A DNA stretch of 64,000 nucleotides from Methylocaldum szegediense (GCF_949769195.1 NZ_OX458333.1:4560001-4624000), one strand, 5' to 3'. Counted from the first letter of the stretch, positions 1-8,360 are shown. Made by a program: numbers and translations. The notes: generated from the sequence alone by a model not told the origin.

Positions 1-1
1 C

Positions 2-496
2 ATGCTGTCCGGCGGCCGCTCCCAGTTCGTGGCCCTCAAAGCCAAGGTGCCGTGGCTCGACATCAATCAGGAACGCCACCATGCCTATATGGGTTATGTC
101 GGTATGGTCGAACTGGTCAAGGAAATCGACAAGGCGCTGTACAACCCGGTCTGGGAACAAGTACGTAAGCGCGCGCCCTGGGAAGAATCCACCTGGGAAG
201 ACGTAGCCGATTCAGCCATTGCCGCCGAGGCGGCCGCGTTGGCTGCCAATCCGGAACTCGCCCGCGAAAAACGCCGTTCCACATTGGTTTGCAACTGCAA
301 ATCCGTCCTACGGGGAGCTATCGAGGACGCCATCGTCGAATACGGTCTGACTACGGCAGACGCGGTTTCGGAAAAGACGCTGGCGGGCACGGGTTGCGGA
401 AGCTGCAAGGGCAAGCTGGAGAAGATACTCGAAACCATGGACCACTGGCACCCGGACGCCGGGAATGCCGCGGCGCAGGCGCAGCAGGCCGCATGA
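2..496 (+). CDS. nifE: Nitrogenase cofactor scaffold NifE, C-terminal part with Bfd-like domain
   Basis: Only the last 164 or so codons are present; the reading frame is open at the left edge, so the true start lies outside the window. The first ~70 residues (GGRSQFVALKAKVPWLDIN, then a HHAYMGYVGM segment) match the end of NifE, one half of the NifEN scaffold on which the FeMo cofactor is matured. After this comes an Ala-rich linker and about 65 residues with C-x-C at residues 97 and 99 and C-x2-C at 132 and 135, the spacing of Bfd/NifU-type [2Fe-2S] domains. NifE in Azotobacter ends without such a domain, so this is a fused or extended form. The next gene, nifN, starts 9 bases downstream, consistent with a nifEN operon. 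Identity as NifE is supported by that position; the role of the extra iron-sulfur domain is inferred. Confidence 0.88.
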   Translation: MLSGGRSQFVALKAKVPWLDINQERHHAYMGYVGMVELVKEIDKALYNPVWEQVRKRAPWEESTWEDVADSAIAAEAAALAANPELAREKRRSTLVCNCKSVLRGAIEDAIVEYGLTTADAVSEKTLAGTGCGSCKGKLEKILETMDHWHPDAGNAAAQAQQAA

Positions 497-505
497 GGGA
501 ACGCT

Positions 506-2026
506 ATGGCCACCGTGATCACGCCTAAGAAATCCTGCACGGTCAATCCCCTGAAGATGAGCCAGCCGATCGGCAGCGCGCTCGCCTTCATGGGAATCAA
601 GAACTGCATGCCGCTATTCCACGGCTCGCAAGGCTGTACCTCGTTCGGATTGGTGCTGTTCGTACGGCATTTCAAAGAGGCTATTCCCTTGCAAACCACG
701 GCCATGAGCGAAGTGGCGACCGTGCTTGGGGGATTCGAAAACGTGGAGCAGGCGATCATCACCATCGCCAACCGGCAAAAACCCTCCATTATCGGCATTT
801 CGTCCACCGGCGTGACCGAGACCAAGGGCGACGACGTGGACGCTTTCATCAAGCTTATCCGCGAGAAACATCCCGAGCTGGATCACATCACGCTGGTTTA
901 CGTCTCGACGCCCGATTTCAAAGATGCGTTCCAAGACGGTTGGGCTAAAACCGTGACTAAGCTGGTCGAACAACTCGTCGAACCGGTTCCGGCCGGCGCC
1001 GCACGCCTGCCCAATCGGGTGAATCTTTTGCCGGGCGCCCACGTGACGCCTGGCGACATCGACGAGCTGCGCGACGTGTTCGAAGCTTTCGGCCTGGAAG
1101 TCCTGGTCCTGCCGGATCTTTCGGGCTCGCTGGACGGGCACATCCCTGAAGATTTCACGCCGACCACCCTGGGCGGCATTTCTTTGGAAGAAATCGCCAG
1201 CCTCGGCCGATCGGTCCACACCATCGCGGTCGGCGAACAGATGCGCGCGGCGGCAGAGGCTTTGGAAGCCAAGACCGGCGTTCCCTACACCTTGTTCGAC
1301 CGCCTCACCGGTTTGGAGCCGAACGATCGCCTGATCAGCCTGTGCGCCCGAATCAGCAAGCGGCCGGTGCCGACCAAGATTCGCCGTCAGCGCGGTCAGT
1401 TGGTCGACGCCATGCTCGATGCCCATTTCTATTTCGGCGGCAAGAAAATCGCCATAGGCGCGGAGCCCGATCTCTTGTGGACCTTGAGCGAATGGGCCAG
1501 GGAACTCGGCGCCGAAACCGCTGCTGCGGTGACGACCACCGCATCGCCGCTCCTCGAGCGTATCGCGACCGAGGAAATCCTGATCGGAGACTTGGAAGAC
1601 CTGGAAGCTCGGGCGGGCGGTTGCGATCTTCTGATGACGCACTCTCATGGGAGGCAGATGGCGGAAAGGCTGAAGATTCCTTTCTACCGCATCGGCATCC
1701 CCATGTTCGACCGGCTCGGCGCCGCGCATCAGACCATCGTCGGCTATCGCGGGACCCGCAACCTCACTTTCGAGATTGCCAATATGTTCATCGCCAACGG
1801 CCACGAGCCCACGCCCGAAACCTGGTATCGACCCGAGGAGCCTGCGGAAAAACCTACTGCGCACCCCGATGACGGCGTCGCGCGGTGCTCGGCCTCCTCA
1901 TGTACCTCCACGTACACTCCGGGGCCTGTGCTCCGGGCTCCTTGTCCTCAGGGTGCTCGCGACGGTTTTTCCGCAACCTCTCAGGAGACCGAACATGCTG
2001 GCGCGGCGGCGGTTGCGGCTCATTGA
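506..2026 (+). CDS. nifN: Nitrogenase iron-molybdenum cofactor biosynthesis protein NifN
   Basis: NifN pairs with NifE to form the scaffold that receives the NifB cofactor and completes FeMo-co. The N-terminus (CTVNPLKMSQPIGSALAFMG, then FHGSQGCTSFG) is characteristic of NifN and of the NifK-like fold, and the 506-residue length is above the usual 440-460. The start is the ATG following GAGGGAACGCT. The last ~55 residues, from about residue 450 on, are rich in Ser, Thr, Cys and Pro and do not look like NifN; they are encoded by a long imperfect palindrome (1835-1982). The native stop was therefore probably lost or replaced when this element entered. Function of the main body is secure, that of the tail is doubtful. 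Confidence 0.95.
   Translation: MATVITPKKSCTVNPLKMSQPIGSALAFMGIKNCMPLFHGSQGCTSFGLVLFVRHFKEAIPLQTTAMSEVATVLGGFENVEQAIITIANRQKPSIIGISSTGVTETKGDDVDAFIKLIREKHPELDHITLVYVSTPDFKDAFQDGWAKTVTKLVEQLVEPVPAGAARLPNRVNLLPGAHVTPGDIDELRDVFEAFGLEVLVLPDLSGSLDGHIPEDFTPTTLGGISLEEIASLGRSVHTIAVGEQMRAAAEALEAKTGVPYTLFDRLTGLEPNDRLISLCARISKRPVPTKIRRQRGQLVDAMLDAHFYFGGKKIAIGAEPDLLWTLSEWARELGAETAAAVTTTASPLLERIATEEILIGDLEDLEARAGGCDLLMTHSHGRQMAERLKIPFYRIGIPMFDRLGAAHQTIVGYRGTRNLTFEIANMFIANGHEPTPETWYRPEEPAEKPTAHPDDGVARCSASSCTSTYTPGPVLRAPCPQGARDGFSATSQETEHAGAAAVAAH
1835..1982. repeat. Long imperfect palindrome at the 3' end of nifN
   Basis: The left arm begins GAGGAGCCTGCGGAAAAACC (1835-1854) and the right arm ends GGTTTTTCCGCAACCTCTC (1964-1982); these pair over most of their length. 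Further inward, GTCGCGCGGTGC and GGGTGCTCGCGAC pair partly, and the centre is a small hairpin, TGTAC-CTCCAC-GTACA, near 1900-1915. The whole folds back on itself over about 150 bases and lies inside the nifN reading frame. It resembles a dispersed palindromic repeat or small non-autonomous element and could form a strong mRNA structure between nifN and nifX. Confidence 0.7.
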
Positions 2027-2069
2027 GCGGAATTCTTTATCAAACGAAGCCTTTTATCGCGGAGGAAGC

Positions 2070-2492
2070 ATGAAGGTCGCATTCGCTACCCAGGACCTGC
2101 AGAGGGTCGACGCCCACTTCGGTTGGGCTAAGAACATCGCCATCTACGAACTGTCGGCGGAAGGCCATCGCTTTCTAGAAGCGATACAGTTCGAGGGCGA
2201 TCTGCAGGAAGACGGCAACGAGGACAAGCTGGCCCCGAAGCTCGAAGCTATCAAGGACTGCGCCATTCTTTACGTGGCGGCCATCGGTGGGTCCGGCGCA
2301 GCGCGTGTGGTCGCACAGGGCATACACCCCATGAAAGTCCCACAGCCGGAGCCGATCACCGATTTATTGGACAAATTGCAGGAAGTCCTTAAAGGCACTC
2401 CGCCGCCCTGGCTGCGTAAGGTGTTGGCGAAGGAAGCCAAGGGCAAGGACCGTGAATTCGATTTCGAAGAAGACGAGGTGGAACATGGCTGA
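2070..2492 (+). CDS. nifX: Nitrogen fixation protein NifX
   Basis: A 140-residue protein of the NifX/NafY family, small carriers that bind FeMo-co precursors (NifB-co, VK-cluster) between NifB, NifEN and apo-nitrogenase. The sequence begins [19 protein letters not shown], the typical NifX opening with the conserved HFG segment. The start at 2070 is chosen because it has a strong ribosome site (GGAGGAAG) and the frame upstream only covers the nifN tail. The C-terminus is acidic. It overlaps the following DUF269 gene by 8 bases, indicating translational coupling in the nif operon. Confidence 0.94.
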   Translation: MKVAFATQDLQRVDAHFGWAKNIAIYELSAEGHRFLEAIQFEGDLQEDGNEDKLAPKLEAIKDCAILYVAAIGGSGAARVVAQGIHPMKVPQPEPITDLLDKLQEVLKGTPPPWLRKVLAKEAKGKDREFDFEEDEVEHG

Positions 2493-2964
2493 AGCATTGG
2501 CGGTGAAAACCGAGGGCACGACATCGCCCATGGAATCGACGTTCATCAAGGAACTGGTCAAACAGTGGCGCGCTCAGGATTCCTACGGCACCTGGGACGG
2601 CAAGAGCGACGAAGCGTTGCTTGAGCCCTACATTCTTACCAAGGAAAAGCGGCAAGCGATTCCCATCGTCGGCGATCCTGATCCGGAGACTCTGTGGCGG
2701 CTCGAACTGTTCTACAACGCCGTCGGCCTTTCGATCGAGCGTGCTACCGGGGTCATGGTCACGCCCATGATGAAGATGCACCATGAAGGCTTCGGCCGCA
2801 TGGTTCTGATTGCGGGTCGGCTGATCGTGGTGAACAAGCAGTTGCGGGATGTCCATCGTTTCGGATTTCCGTCCATGGAAAAACTCGCCGAGGAAGGCGA
2901 GAAACTGGTGGCCGCAGGCGTGGACATGATCAACAAATACCCCGAAGTCGCCCGTTACAGTTGA
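2485..2964 (+). CDS. NifX-associated nitrogen fixation protein (DUF269)
   Basis: A 159-residue soluble protein of the DUF269 family, found almost only in nif operons right after nifX; its biochemical role is not established. Recognisable stretches are [20 protein letters not shown] near the N-terminus and the [20 protein letters not shown] segment in the second half. The start is placed at the ATG at 2485, which overlaps the nifX stop; an in-frame ATG 11 codons earlier lies inside nifX and has no ribosome site. A 116-base gap with an inverted repeat separates it from the next gene. Confidence 0.92.
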   Translation: MAEALAVKTEGTTSPMESTFIKELVKQWRAQDSYGTWDGKSDEALLEPYILTKEKRQAIPIVGDPDPETLWRLELFYNAVGLSIERATGVMVTPMMKMHHEGFGRMVLIAGRLIVVNKQLRDVHRFGFPSMEKLAEEGEKLVAAGVDMINKYPEVARYS

Positions 2965-2976
2965 CGGCATTGTAGC

Positions 2977-3006
2977 GTGGGTTAGGTCCTACCTGGCGTA
3001 ACCCAC
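2977..3006. repeat. Inverted repeat GTGGGTTA...TAACCCAC between nif genes
   Basis: A perfect 8-base inverted repeat (GTGGGTTA at 2977-2984, TAACCCAC at 2999-3006) separated by 14 bases, in the only sizeable gap of the nif cluster. The motif resembles dispersed repeats seen between genes in many gammaproteobacteria. No T-run follows on either strand, so it is not a standard terminator; it may tune mRNA stability between the DUF269 and DUF683 genes. Confidence 0.55.
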
Positions 3007-3080
3007 CGGAAATCGCGAGAAGGTAGTGTGCATTCAACGGCGAGGACCCAAACGAACCGGTGTAAACCAGCGAGGCACTC

Positions 3081-3269
3081 ATGACTGACGCAGAAGATAC
3101 CAAAGCCAAACTGAAAAAACTGAACGCCCAGGCGACGGCGCTGAAGATGGATCTCCACGACCTGGCCGAGGATTTGCCCACCGGTTGGGAGCGAATCCTA
3201 GAAGTCGCGGAAAAAACCTATCAAGCCTATCGCGAACTGGACGAATTCCGAAAAACCTGCGGTAGCTAG
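3081..3269 (+). CDS. Small nif-associated protein, DUF683 (CCE_0567 type)
   Basis: A 62-residue, highly charged, helical protein (KAKLKKLNAQATALKMDLHD, then a conserved LPTGWERI segment near the middle). It matches the DUF683 family of helical-hairpin proteins found in nif clusters beside fdxB and nifQ; its function is unknown. The ribosome site is GCGAGGC just before the ATG, and the following ferredoxin gene begins 9 bases after its stop, so both are very likely in one transcript. Confidence 0.88.
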   Translation: MTDAEDTKAKLKKLNAQATALKMDLHDLAEDLPTGWERILEVAEKTYQAYRELDEFRKTCGS

Positions 3270-3278
3270 GAGCCTAGG

Positions 3279-3575
3279 ATGAGCGAATTCACTGTAACCC
3301 TCCCTGGAGGAAAGGTTTGGACCCCCAAATTCGTCCAGTTCATCGACCAGGAAAAGTGCATCGGCTGTGGCCGCTGCTACAAGGTGTGCGGACGCGAGGT
3401 GCTGGAGATGGTCGGGGTCAACGAGGGCGGAGAGATCGTGAGTCTCGACGACGATGATGCCGAATACGACAAGAAGGTCATGTCCATCGCCAACGTGGCC
3501 AACTGCGTGGGTTGCGAGGCTTGCGCCAAGATCTGCCCCAAGCAGTGTTATACGCATCAAGCGGCGGCCGCCTGA
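3279..3575 (+). CDS. fdxB: Nif-specific ferredoxin III, 2[4Fe-4S]
   Basis: A 98-residue ferredoxin with two cluster motifs: C-x2-C-x2-C-x3-C beginning at Cys27 (CIGCGRCYKVC) and a second C-x2-C-x2-C-x3-CP near residues 75-90 (CVGCEACAKICP). The spacer between the motifs is longer than in clostridial ferredoxins, as in the nif-associated ferredoxin III family. It probably carries electrons for nitrogenase or for FeMo-co synthesis. Its TGA stop shares a base with the ATG of nifQ. Confidence 0.93.
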   Translation: MSEFTVTLPGGKVWTPKFVQFIDQEKCIGCGRCYKVCGREVLEMVGVNEGGEIVSLDDDDAEYDKKVMSIANVANCVGCEACAKICPKQCYTHQAAAA

Positions 3576-4225
3576 TGTCGGTTCCTATGCGCCAGTCCGT
3601 CCCGAGCGTTTCGATGCCCGTTAACTCGGCAGCTTGTTACGATCCGCTGTTGGCCTATGCCCGGGATCCGCACGACTTGGTCACGCGCGCGTTCGTTTCG
3701 GCGATCGAGATGGCGCGGAGTTCGTCCCGGCTCTCCGGAAGAACGGCGTTCGGTCTGGACGCGAATGAGTTCGAAGCGCTGCTGAACAGGTACTTTCCCG
3801 GTGCCGCGAGTGTTTATCTCACGCCGGCACTGAGAGCGTCGCTTGCGAGCGGCGCGACCCATCGCGTCGGGACCGACGAATTCGACGACCTCGTGGCGTT
3901 ACTCTTGGAGCACCGCTCCGACGACAGCCGCGAAAACCGCTGGCTGGCTTACGCCATCGCCGCGTGCTGCATGGGGGAGGACCATCTTTGGCAGGACATG
4001 GGGCTGCCCAACCGCCAAGCTCTGTCGGATCTCCTGGCGCGCTATTTTTCCACCTTATTCGCCCGGAATACCGGGGGCATGCGTTGGAAAAAGTTTTTCT
4101 ACAAACAGCTCTGCGAGAAGGAAGGGGCCTTTGTCTGCCGTTCCCCCAGTTGTGCGGAGTGTGTCGAATATTCCAACTGTTTCGGACCCGAGGAGGAAAG
4201 CACATGGCAACCGGCGAAGCGATGA
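3575..4225 (+). CDS. nifQ: Nitrogen fixation protein NifQ (molybdenum donor)
   Basis: NifQ delivers molybdenum, bound in a Mo-Fe-S cluster, to the NifEN/NifH complex during FeMo-co synthesis. The 216-residue product ends with the family's cysteine signature C-x4-C-x2-C-x5-C (CRSPSCAECVEYSNC), preceded by MRWKKFFYKQLCEKEG. The start is the ATG at 3575, sharing one base with the ferredoxin stop (TGATG), which suggests coupled translation; the longer open frame upstream lies inside fdxB. The 3' end overlaps ygfZ by 22 bases. Confidence 0.93.
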   Translation: MSVPMRQSVPSVSMPVNSAACYDPLLAYARDPHDLVTRAFVSAIEMARSSSRLSGRTAFGLDANEFEALLNRYFPGAASVYLTPALRASLASGATHRVGTDEFDDLVALLLEHRSDDSRENRWLAYAIAACCMGEDHLWQDMGLPNRQALSDLLARYFSTLFARNTGGMRWKKFFYKQLCEKEGAFVCRSPSCAECVEYSNCFGPEEESTWQPAKR

Positions 4226-5304
4226 CCGCAGAGCGGCAGGAGCTGCCGAGCGTTCCTGCCGGACAGCCGGCAGGAGACGGATGGCCCGACGCTTGGCGAG
4301 CGATTTTGGAACGAAGCGGCGCCCGGTTTGATCCGGACGGGGTCACGGACTTCGGACAAATCGACGCGGAACGGCGGCAAGCGCTGAGCACCGACGTGAT
4401 GGCGGACCTCTCCCATTATGGACTGATCGAGGTCAAAGGCGAGGACGCCCGGAAATTCTTGGCGAGCCTGTTCACCGGCGATGTGCGCCTGGTTTCGTCC
4501 GAAAAGGGCTTGTTCACCGCCTGGTGCGACGCCAAGGGGAGGGCGCAGGCAACTTTCTGGCTGTTCCTGCATGACGGTGCGTTTTACCTGCTCTTGCCGA
4601 AACCTCTCCTGAAATCGGTTCTGAATGGCTTGAAACTCTACCTGCTCAGAGTCAAAGCGACGCTTACCGACGCCAGCAATCGCTTCGTACGCATCGGGCT
4701 TTCAGGGCCCGGAATGGAAGCAAGGCTCACTGCGGTGTTCGGGGCGTTGCCGCCGGTACAAGCCGGGGACGCTCGGAGCTACGAAGGCTGTACCCTCCTG
4801 GCTTTGCATGGCGAGCCTTTTCCGCGCTGGCTTGCCGTCGGAACCGACACGGCTGTCGCCAAGCTTTGGCATAGCCTCGAATCCCAGGTTTCGCCTATCG
4901 GTCGCGAGGCATGGACCCTGCTCGATATCCTGGCGGGTCTCCCGCTACTGATGCCTGTAACCACCGGGGAGTTCATCCCGCAGATGCTGAACATGGAGGC
5001 GTTGGGAGGACTCTGTTTTACCAAGGGCTGCTATCCCGGGCAGGAGGTCATCGCCAGGCTGCACTACCGGGGGCAGCTCAAGCGCTGTCTGTACCGGGCT
5101 TACGTCGATTGCGATTCGGTTCCACCACCGGGTACGACGCTTTATATCGAAGCTATTGCGGAAAGCGTCGGAACCGTGGTGTCCGCCGCGCGACACCCGG
5201 ATGGCGGGGTAGCCCTGCTTGCCGTGGTGAAGATTGAGGAAAAAGCGCAAGGGGAAGTGCGCTTAGCGAATGTTCAAGGACCTGCGCTTCGTTTCGTGGA
5301 ATAG
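4204..5304 (+). CDS. ygfZ: Folate-binding protein YgfZ/GcvT family
   Basis: A 366-residue protein of the YgfZ (COG0354) branch of the GcvT superfamily, which with folate helps assemble or repair certain Fe-S enzymes. The diagnostic motif K-G-C-Y-x-G-Q-E is present as KGCYPGQEV with Cys276, followed by RLHYRGQLKR. The ATG at 4204 has a strong ribosome site (GAGGAGGAAAG) inside the end of nifQ; an ATG six codons later is the alternative. The 22-base overlap with nifQ makes it part of the nif transcript, suggesting a job in keeping Fe-S proteins active during nitrogen fixation. That link is inference from position. Confidence 0.88.
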   Translation: MATGEAMTAERQELPSVPAGQPAGDGWPDAWRAILERSGARFDPDGVTDFGQIDAERRQALSTDVMADLSHYGLIEVKGEDARKFLASLFTGDVRLVSSEKGLFTAWCDAKGRAQATFWLFLHDGAFYLLLPKPLLKSVLNGLKLYLLRVKATLTDASNRFVRIGLSGPGMEARLTAVFGALPPVQAGDARSYEGCTLLALHGEPFPRWLAVGTDTAVAKLWHSLESQVSPIGREAWTLLDILAGLPLLMPVTTGEFIPQMLNMEALGGLCFTKGCYPGQEVIARLHYRGQLKRCLYRAYVDCDSVPPPGTTLYIEAIAESVGTVVSAARHPDGGVALLAVVKIEEKAQGEVRLANVQGPALRFVE

Positions 5305-5452
5305 TCGTAGGGTGGATGAGGTGCAAGCGGTAACCTGCGAATGGCGGTCGGTGTCTGGTTACGCGAGTACGTTAATCAGCATTACAAGTCATAAACAAAC
5401 CTAAATCCGGCAGTTGGATATGGGCTGAAAAGCGCTAGGGCGTCATCTCCAA

Positions 5453-5475
5453 CCCTTCTCCCAAAGGGAGAAGGG
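5453..5475. repeat. Perfect hairpin in the ygfZ-apaG gap
   Basis: CCCTTCTCCC-AAA-GGGAGAAGGG is a perfect 10-base stem with a 3-base loop, followed by a related GC-rich stretch (CCCTCGCCCTCTGGGAG, then CTGGGGTGAGGGC) up to about 5520. The rest of the 298-base gap (5305-5602) holds no gene I can support. The unit looks like a dispersed REP-like palindrome; lacking a T-run after it, it is not a classic terminator although it could act as a transcript boundary. Confidence 0.6.
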
Positions 5476-5602
5476 GGTATAGCCCTCGCCCTCTGGGAGA
5501 TAGGCTGGGGTGAGGGCATGCGGCGGTTGATGGGGCGTTTCGGTAGTCAACTGCGGTTTTTAGGGTGAACAGCCAATCGATCCAAGAACAAAGGGAGGCT
5601 TT

Positions 5603-5983
5603 ATGGCCAGCACAATTCGCGAATTGAAAGTCGACGTCAAAACCGTTTATCTCGGACAAGAAGCTTACCGCGACGGTGGGGGCTACGTGTTTGCCTACAC
5701 GGTGACGATGCAAAACACCGGCAATGTTCCTGCGAGACTGCTCGGCCGGCGTTGGCTGATCACCGACGCCAATGGAAAGACGATCGAAGTCGTCGGCGAG
5801 GGTGTGGTAGGGGAGCATCCGTACTTGCGTCCCGGGGAGGCGTTTCAATACACCAGTTCGACCATGATCGAGACCCCCGTGGGCAGCATGCAGGGCAGCT
5901 ATCAGTTACTGGCCGACGACGGGGTGCCTTTTGAAGCCCCGATCCCCCCGTTCCGGCTGGCGATCCCGCGGACGCTACATTGA
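5603..5983 (+). CDS. apaG: ApaG family protein
   Basis: A 126-residue ApaG-domain protein (fibronectin-III-like beta fold). Conserved stretches include [27 protein letters not shown] and [19 protein letters not shown], followed by the typical SGT-like and MQGSYQL segments. ApaG proteins are small cytoplasmic proteins of uncertain function, linked to Co/Mg homeostasis and diadenosine tetraphosphate in enterobacteria. The start is preceded by AAGGGAGGC. It is usually found with ksgA and apaH; here it stands alone between ygfZ and clpP. Confidence 0.92.
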   Translation: MASTIRELKVDVKTVYLGQEAYRDGGGYVFAYTVTMQNTGNVPARLLGRRWLITDANGKTIEVVGEGVVGEHPYLRPGEAFQYTSSTMIETPVGSMQGSYQLLADDGVPFEAPIPPFRLAIPRTLH

Positions 5984-6011
5984 AAGCGGCCCCAAGAAGA
6001 GTACAAACCCG

Positions 6012-6653
6012 ATGTGCCATTCCAACGATATCGTAGAACCTTCGGCCACGGGTGGCTTAGTTCCCATCGTCATCGAGCAGTCTGCGCGCGGTGAAAGGGC
6101 CTTCGACATCTATTCGAGGCTGCTAAAAGAGCGGGTCGTGTTTCTGGTCGGCCCGATCGAAGACTATATGGCCAACCTGGTGATCGCCCAACTGCTGTTT
6201 CTCGAAGCAGAAAACCCTGACAAGGACATTCACCTCTACATCAATTCGCCGGGCGGGCTGGTGACGGCGGGCCTCGCTATTTACGACACGATGCAGTTCA
6301 TCAAACCCGATGTCAGCACCCTTTGCATAGGCCAAGCAGCTAGCATGGGCGCCTTGCTTTTGGCGGGCGGCGCAGCGGGCAAGCGTTACTCGCTTCCCCA
6401 TTCCAGGATCATGATCCATCAGCCTCTGGGCGGGTTTCGCGGACAAGCCAGCGATATAGCCATCCACGCGCAGGAAATCCTGTCGCTGCGCGATCGCTTA
6501 AACGAGATTCTTGCCAGACATACCGGGCAGCCGATCGAAAAAATTCGGGCCGATACCGACCGCGACAATTTCATGAGCGGTGAGGACGCTCAGAGATACG
6601 GGTTGATTGATAAGGTACCGAGCCGGCGGAGTCGGCCTGAGGACGAGGTTTGA
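6012..6653 (+). CDS. clpP: ATP-dependent Clp protease proteolytic subunit ClpP
   Basis: The barrel-forming serine protease of the ClpXP system. The 213-residue product has the full triad: Ser111 in [11 protein letters not shown], His136 in MIHQPLGG and Asp185 in TDRDNF. Helix and handle regions ([21 protein letters not shown]) are intact. The ATG at 6012 is chosen because the conserved N-terminal [20 protein letters not shown] follows at the expected distance; the longer upstream frame lies within apaG. The ribosome site is weak (AAGAAGAG is distant). clpX follows 70 bases downstream. Confidence 0.96.
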   Translation: MCHSNDIVEPSATGGLVPIVIEQSARGERAFDIYSRLLKERVVFLVGPIEDYMANLVIAQLLFLEAENPDKDIHLYINSPGGLVTAGLAIYDTMQFIKPDVSTLCIGQAASMGALLLAGGAAGKRYSLPHSRIMIHQPLGGFRGQASDIAIHAQEILSLRDRLNEILARHTGQPIEKIRADTDRDNFMSGEDAQRYGLIDKVPSRRSRPEDEV

Positions 6654-6723
6654 CGCAATCGAGATTCGTGCCGGTCGTCTGCGGACATGACTGAATCAAC
6701 GTCCTGGAGAGGAGATTAGAGCC

Positions 6724-7998
6724 ATGAGCGATGAAAAAAACGGCAAGGAGCGAGGCGGGAAGCTTTTCTACTGTTCGTTTTGCGGAAAAACCCAGCACGA
6801 AGTCAGAAAGCTTATTGCCGGACCGGCGGTATTCGTTTGCGATGAATGTATCGAGCTGTGCAATGACATCCTTCGCGAGGAATTGGAAAGTACTTCCAAT
6901 GGCGGCGATAAGCTTCCCACGCCTAAGGAAATCAAAGCCATATTGGACGAATACGTCATTGGTCAGGAGAGACCCAAACGCATCCTGGCGGTCGCGGTCT
7001 ACAACCATTACAAAAGGCTGCGCGCCCGAGCAAGCGCCGGGAAAAACGATGTCGAGCTGGCCAAGAGCAATATCCTCCTGATAGGGCCCACGGGTTCCGG
7101 CAAGACCCTGCTGGCGGAAACGCTGGCGCGTATCCTCAACGTGCCCTTCACCATCGCCGACGCCACCACCCTCACAGAAGCCGGCTATGTGGGCGAGGAC
7201 GTGGAAAACATCATCCAAAAGCTCCTGCAGAAATGCGATTACGACGTCCAAAAGGCGGAATCCGGCATCGTCTACATCGACGAGATCGACAAGATTTCCC
7301 GTAAATCCGCCAATCCCTCCATCACCCGCGACGTATCCGGCGAGGGCGTGCAGCAGGCCTTGCTCAAGCTGATCGAAGGCACCGTCGCATCGATCCCTCC
7401 GCAGGGAGGGCGGAAGCATCCGCAACAGGAGCTTATCCAGGTCAATACCGCGAACATCCTTTTCATCTGCGGCGGAGCATTCGCGGGGCTAGACAAGACC
7501 ATCCGGGCGCGCACGGAAAAAAGTGGCATCGGTTTTTCTGCCGAGGTGAAAAGCAGGGACGATCGCCGCGACGTGGGTGAGATCCTCGCCCGTGTCGAAG
7601 CTGAAGACCTGATCCGCTACGGCCTCATCCCCGAGTTCGTCGGAAGGCTTCCGGTGGTCGCGACGCTCGAAGAACTGGATGAGAAGGCTTTGGTCAAGAT
7701 ACTGACCGAGCCGAAGAACGCCTTGGTTAAGCAGTACCGGAAGCTGTTCGAGATGGATGGCTGCGAGCTCGATATCCAGCCAGACGCCCTAAGGCTGATC
7801 GCCCAGCGCGCGATCGAGCGTAAGACCGGCGCGCGGGGACTCAGAACCATATTGGAAAACGTGCTGCTCGACACGATGTATGAACTGCCGTCAGACGATC
7901 TGGTTACCAAGGTGGTGGTGGACGAAAACGTCGTGCGTGGACTCAACCCGCCTTACCGTGTCTACCGCAAGGGCGAAAAGCAGTGTGCGTCGGCGTGA
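6724..7998 (+). CDS. clpX: ATP-dependent Clp protease ATP-binding subunit ClpX
   Basis: The AAA+ unfoldase that feeds substrates to ClpP. Its 424 residues show the N-terminal zinc domain (Cys17, Cys20, Cys39, Cys42), Walker A GPTGSGKT near residue 121, Walker B with YIDEIDKI, the pore-region segment GYVGEDVEN, and the ClpP-docking loop with the IGF tripeptide (SGIGFSAEV). The ATG follows GGAGAGGAGATTAGAGCC. It forms an operon with clpP. The usual third member, lon, is absent as an intact gene: only a Lon-like fragment follows. Confidence 0.97.
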   Translation: MSDEKNGKERGGKLFYCSFCGKTQHEVRKLIAGPAVFVCDECIELCNDILREELESTSNGGDKLPTPKEIKAILDEYVIGQERPKRILAVAVYNHYKRLRARASAGKNDVELAKSNILLIGPTGSGKTLLAETLARILNVPFTIADATTLTEAGYVGEDVENIIQKLLQKCDYDVQKAESGIVYIDEIDKISRKSANPSITRDVSGEGVQQALLKLIEGTVASIPPQGGRKHPQQELIQVNTANILFICGGAFAGLDKTIRARTEKSGIGFSAEVKSRDDRRDVGEILARVEAEDLIRYGLIPEFVGRLPVVATLEELDEKALVKILTEPKNALVKQYRKLFEMDGCELDIQPDALRLIAQRAIERKTGARGLRTILENVLLDTMYELPSDDLVTKVVVDENVVRGLNPPYRVYRKGEKQCASA

Positions 7999-8040
7999 GT
8001 CGGCCGGTCGAGTCTGGAGCCGGTTTCAAGAGCTTTTGTC

Positions 8041-8328
8041 ATGAAAAGCGAATTGAACGACAAGAATCCTATGGCGGGTAACTCGTTTCCGATTCGGCCT
8101 TTGTGCGATCTGGCGGTCTTTCCGTGGATGGTCGTCAACCTGTTTTGCCGGATAGGAGCTAAGGTAGTCGGCTTTTGATCCACTGATGGATATAGCTATG
8201 ACAAATCCAACTCGATCATCGACGACAGGTTCGTCGGCTTGGTGATCGACCACAAAAACCAGAGCGACGATACCGTGGATCGTATCAAGGCCTGGTTGGC
8301 CGAGATCAAGCCTCTGTTGCTCGGTTAA
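8041..8328 (+). pseudogene. Chimeric relic: Lon-like N-terminus joined to flavodoxin C-terminus
   Basis: From the ATG at 8041 the frame reads 45 codons to a TGA at 8176-8178 and continues in the same frame to TAA at 8326. The first part contains FPIRPLCDLAVFPWMVVNLF, which fits the Lon N-terminus pattern P-x2-PL-x-D-x2-V-[YF]-P-x-MV-x2-LF, and lon normally follows clpX. The second part reads IGAKVVGF-stop-STDGYSYDKSNSI, then DDRFVGLVIDHKNQSD and RIKAWLAEIKPLL; this is the C-terminus of a nif/Fld-type flavodoxin, whose family reads GF-W-[SP]T-[DE]-GY, so the stop replaces Trp (TGG to TGA). The junction lies near 8140. Both assignments come from motif memory, with the flavodoxin the firmer. The relic seems to be the scar of a deletion joining lon to a flavodoxin gene. 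Confidence 0.72.
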
Positions 8329-8360
8329 GGCTAGGGCATTTTTGCAAACGTGGTAGTCAA

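Noticed and set aside
614-1864. Long reverse open frame of 416 codons
   Set aside because: It is fully opposite nifN, which has strong family motifs; the reverse product is Arg/Gly/Asp-rich without recognisable domains.
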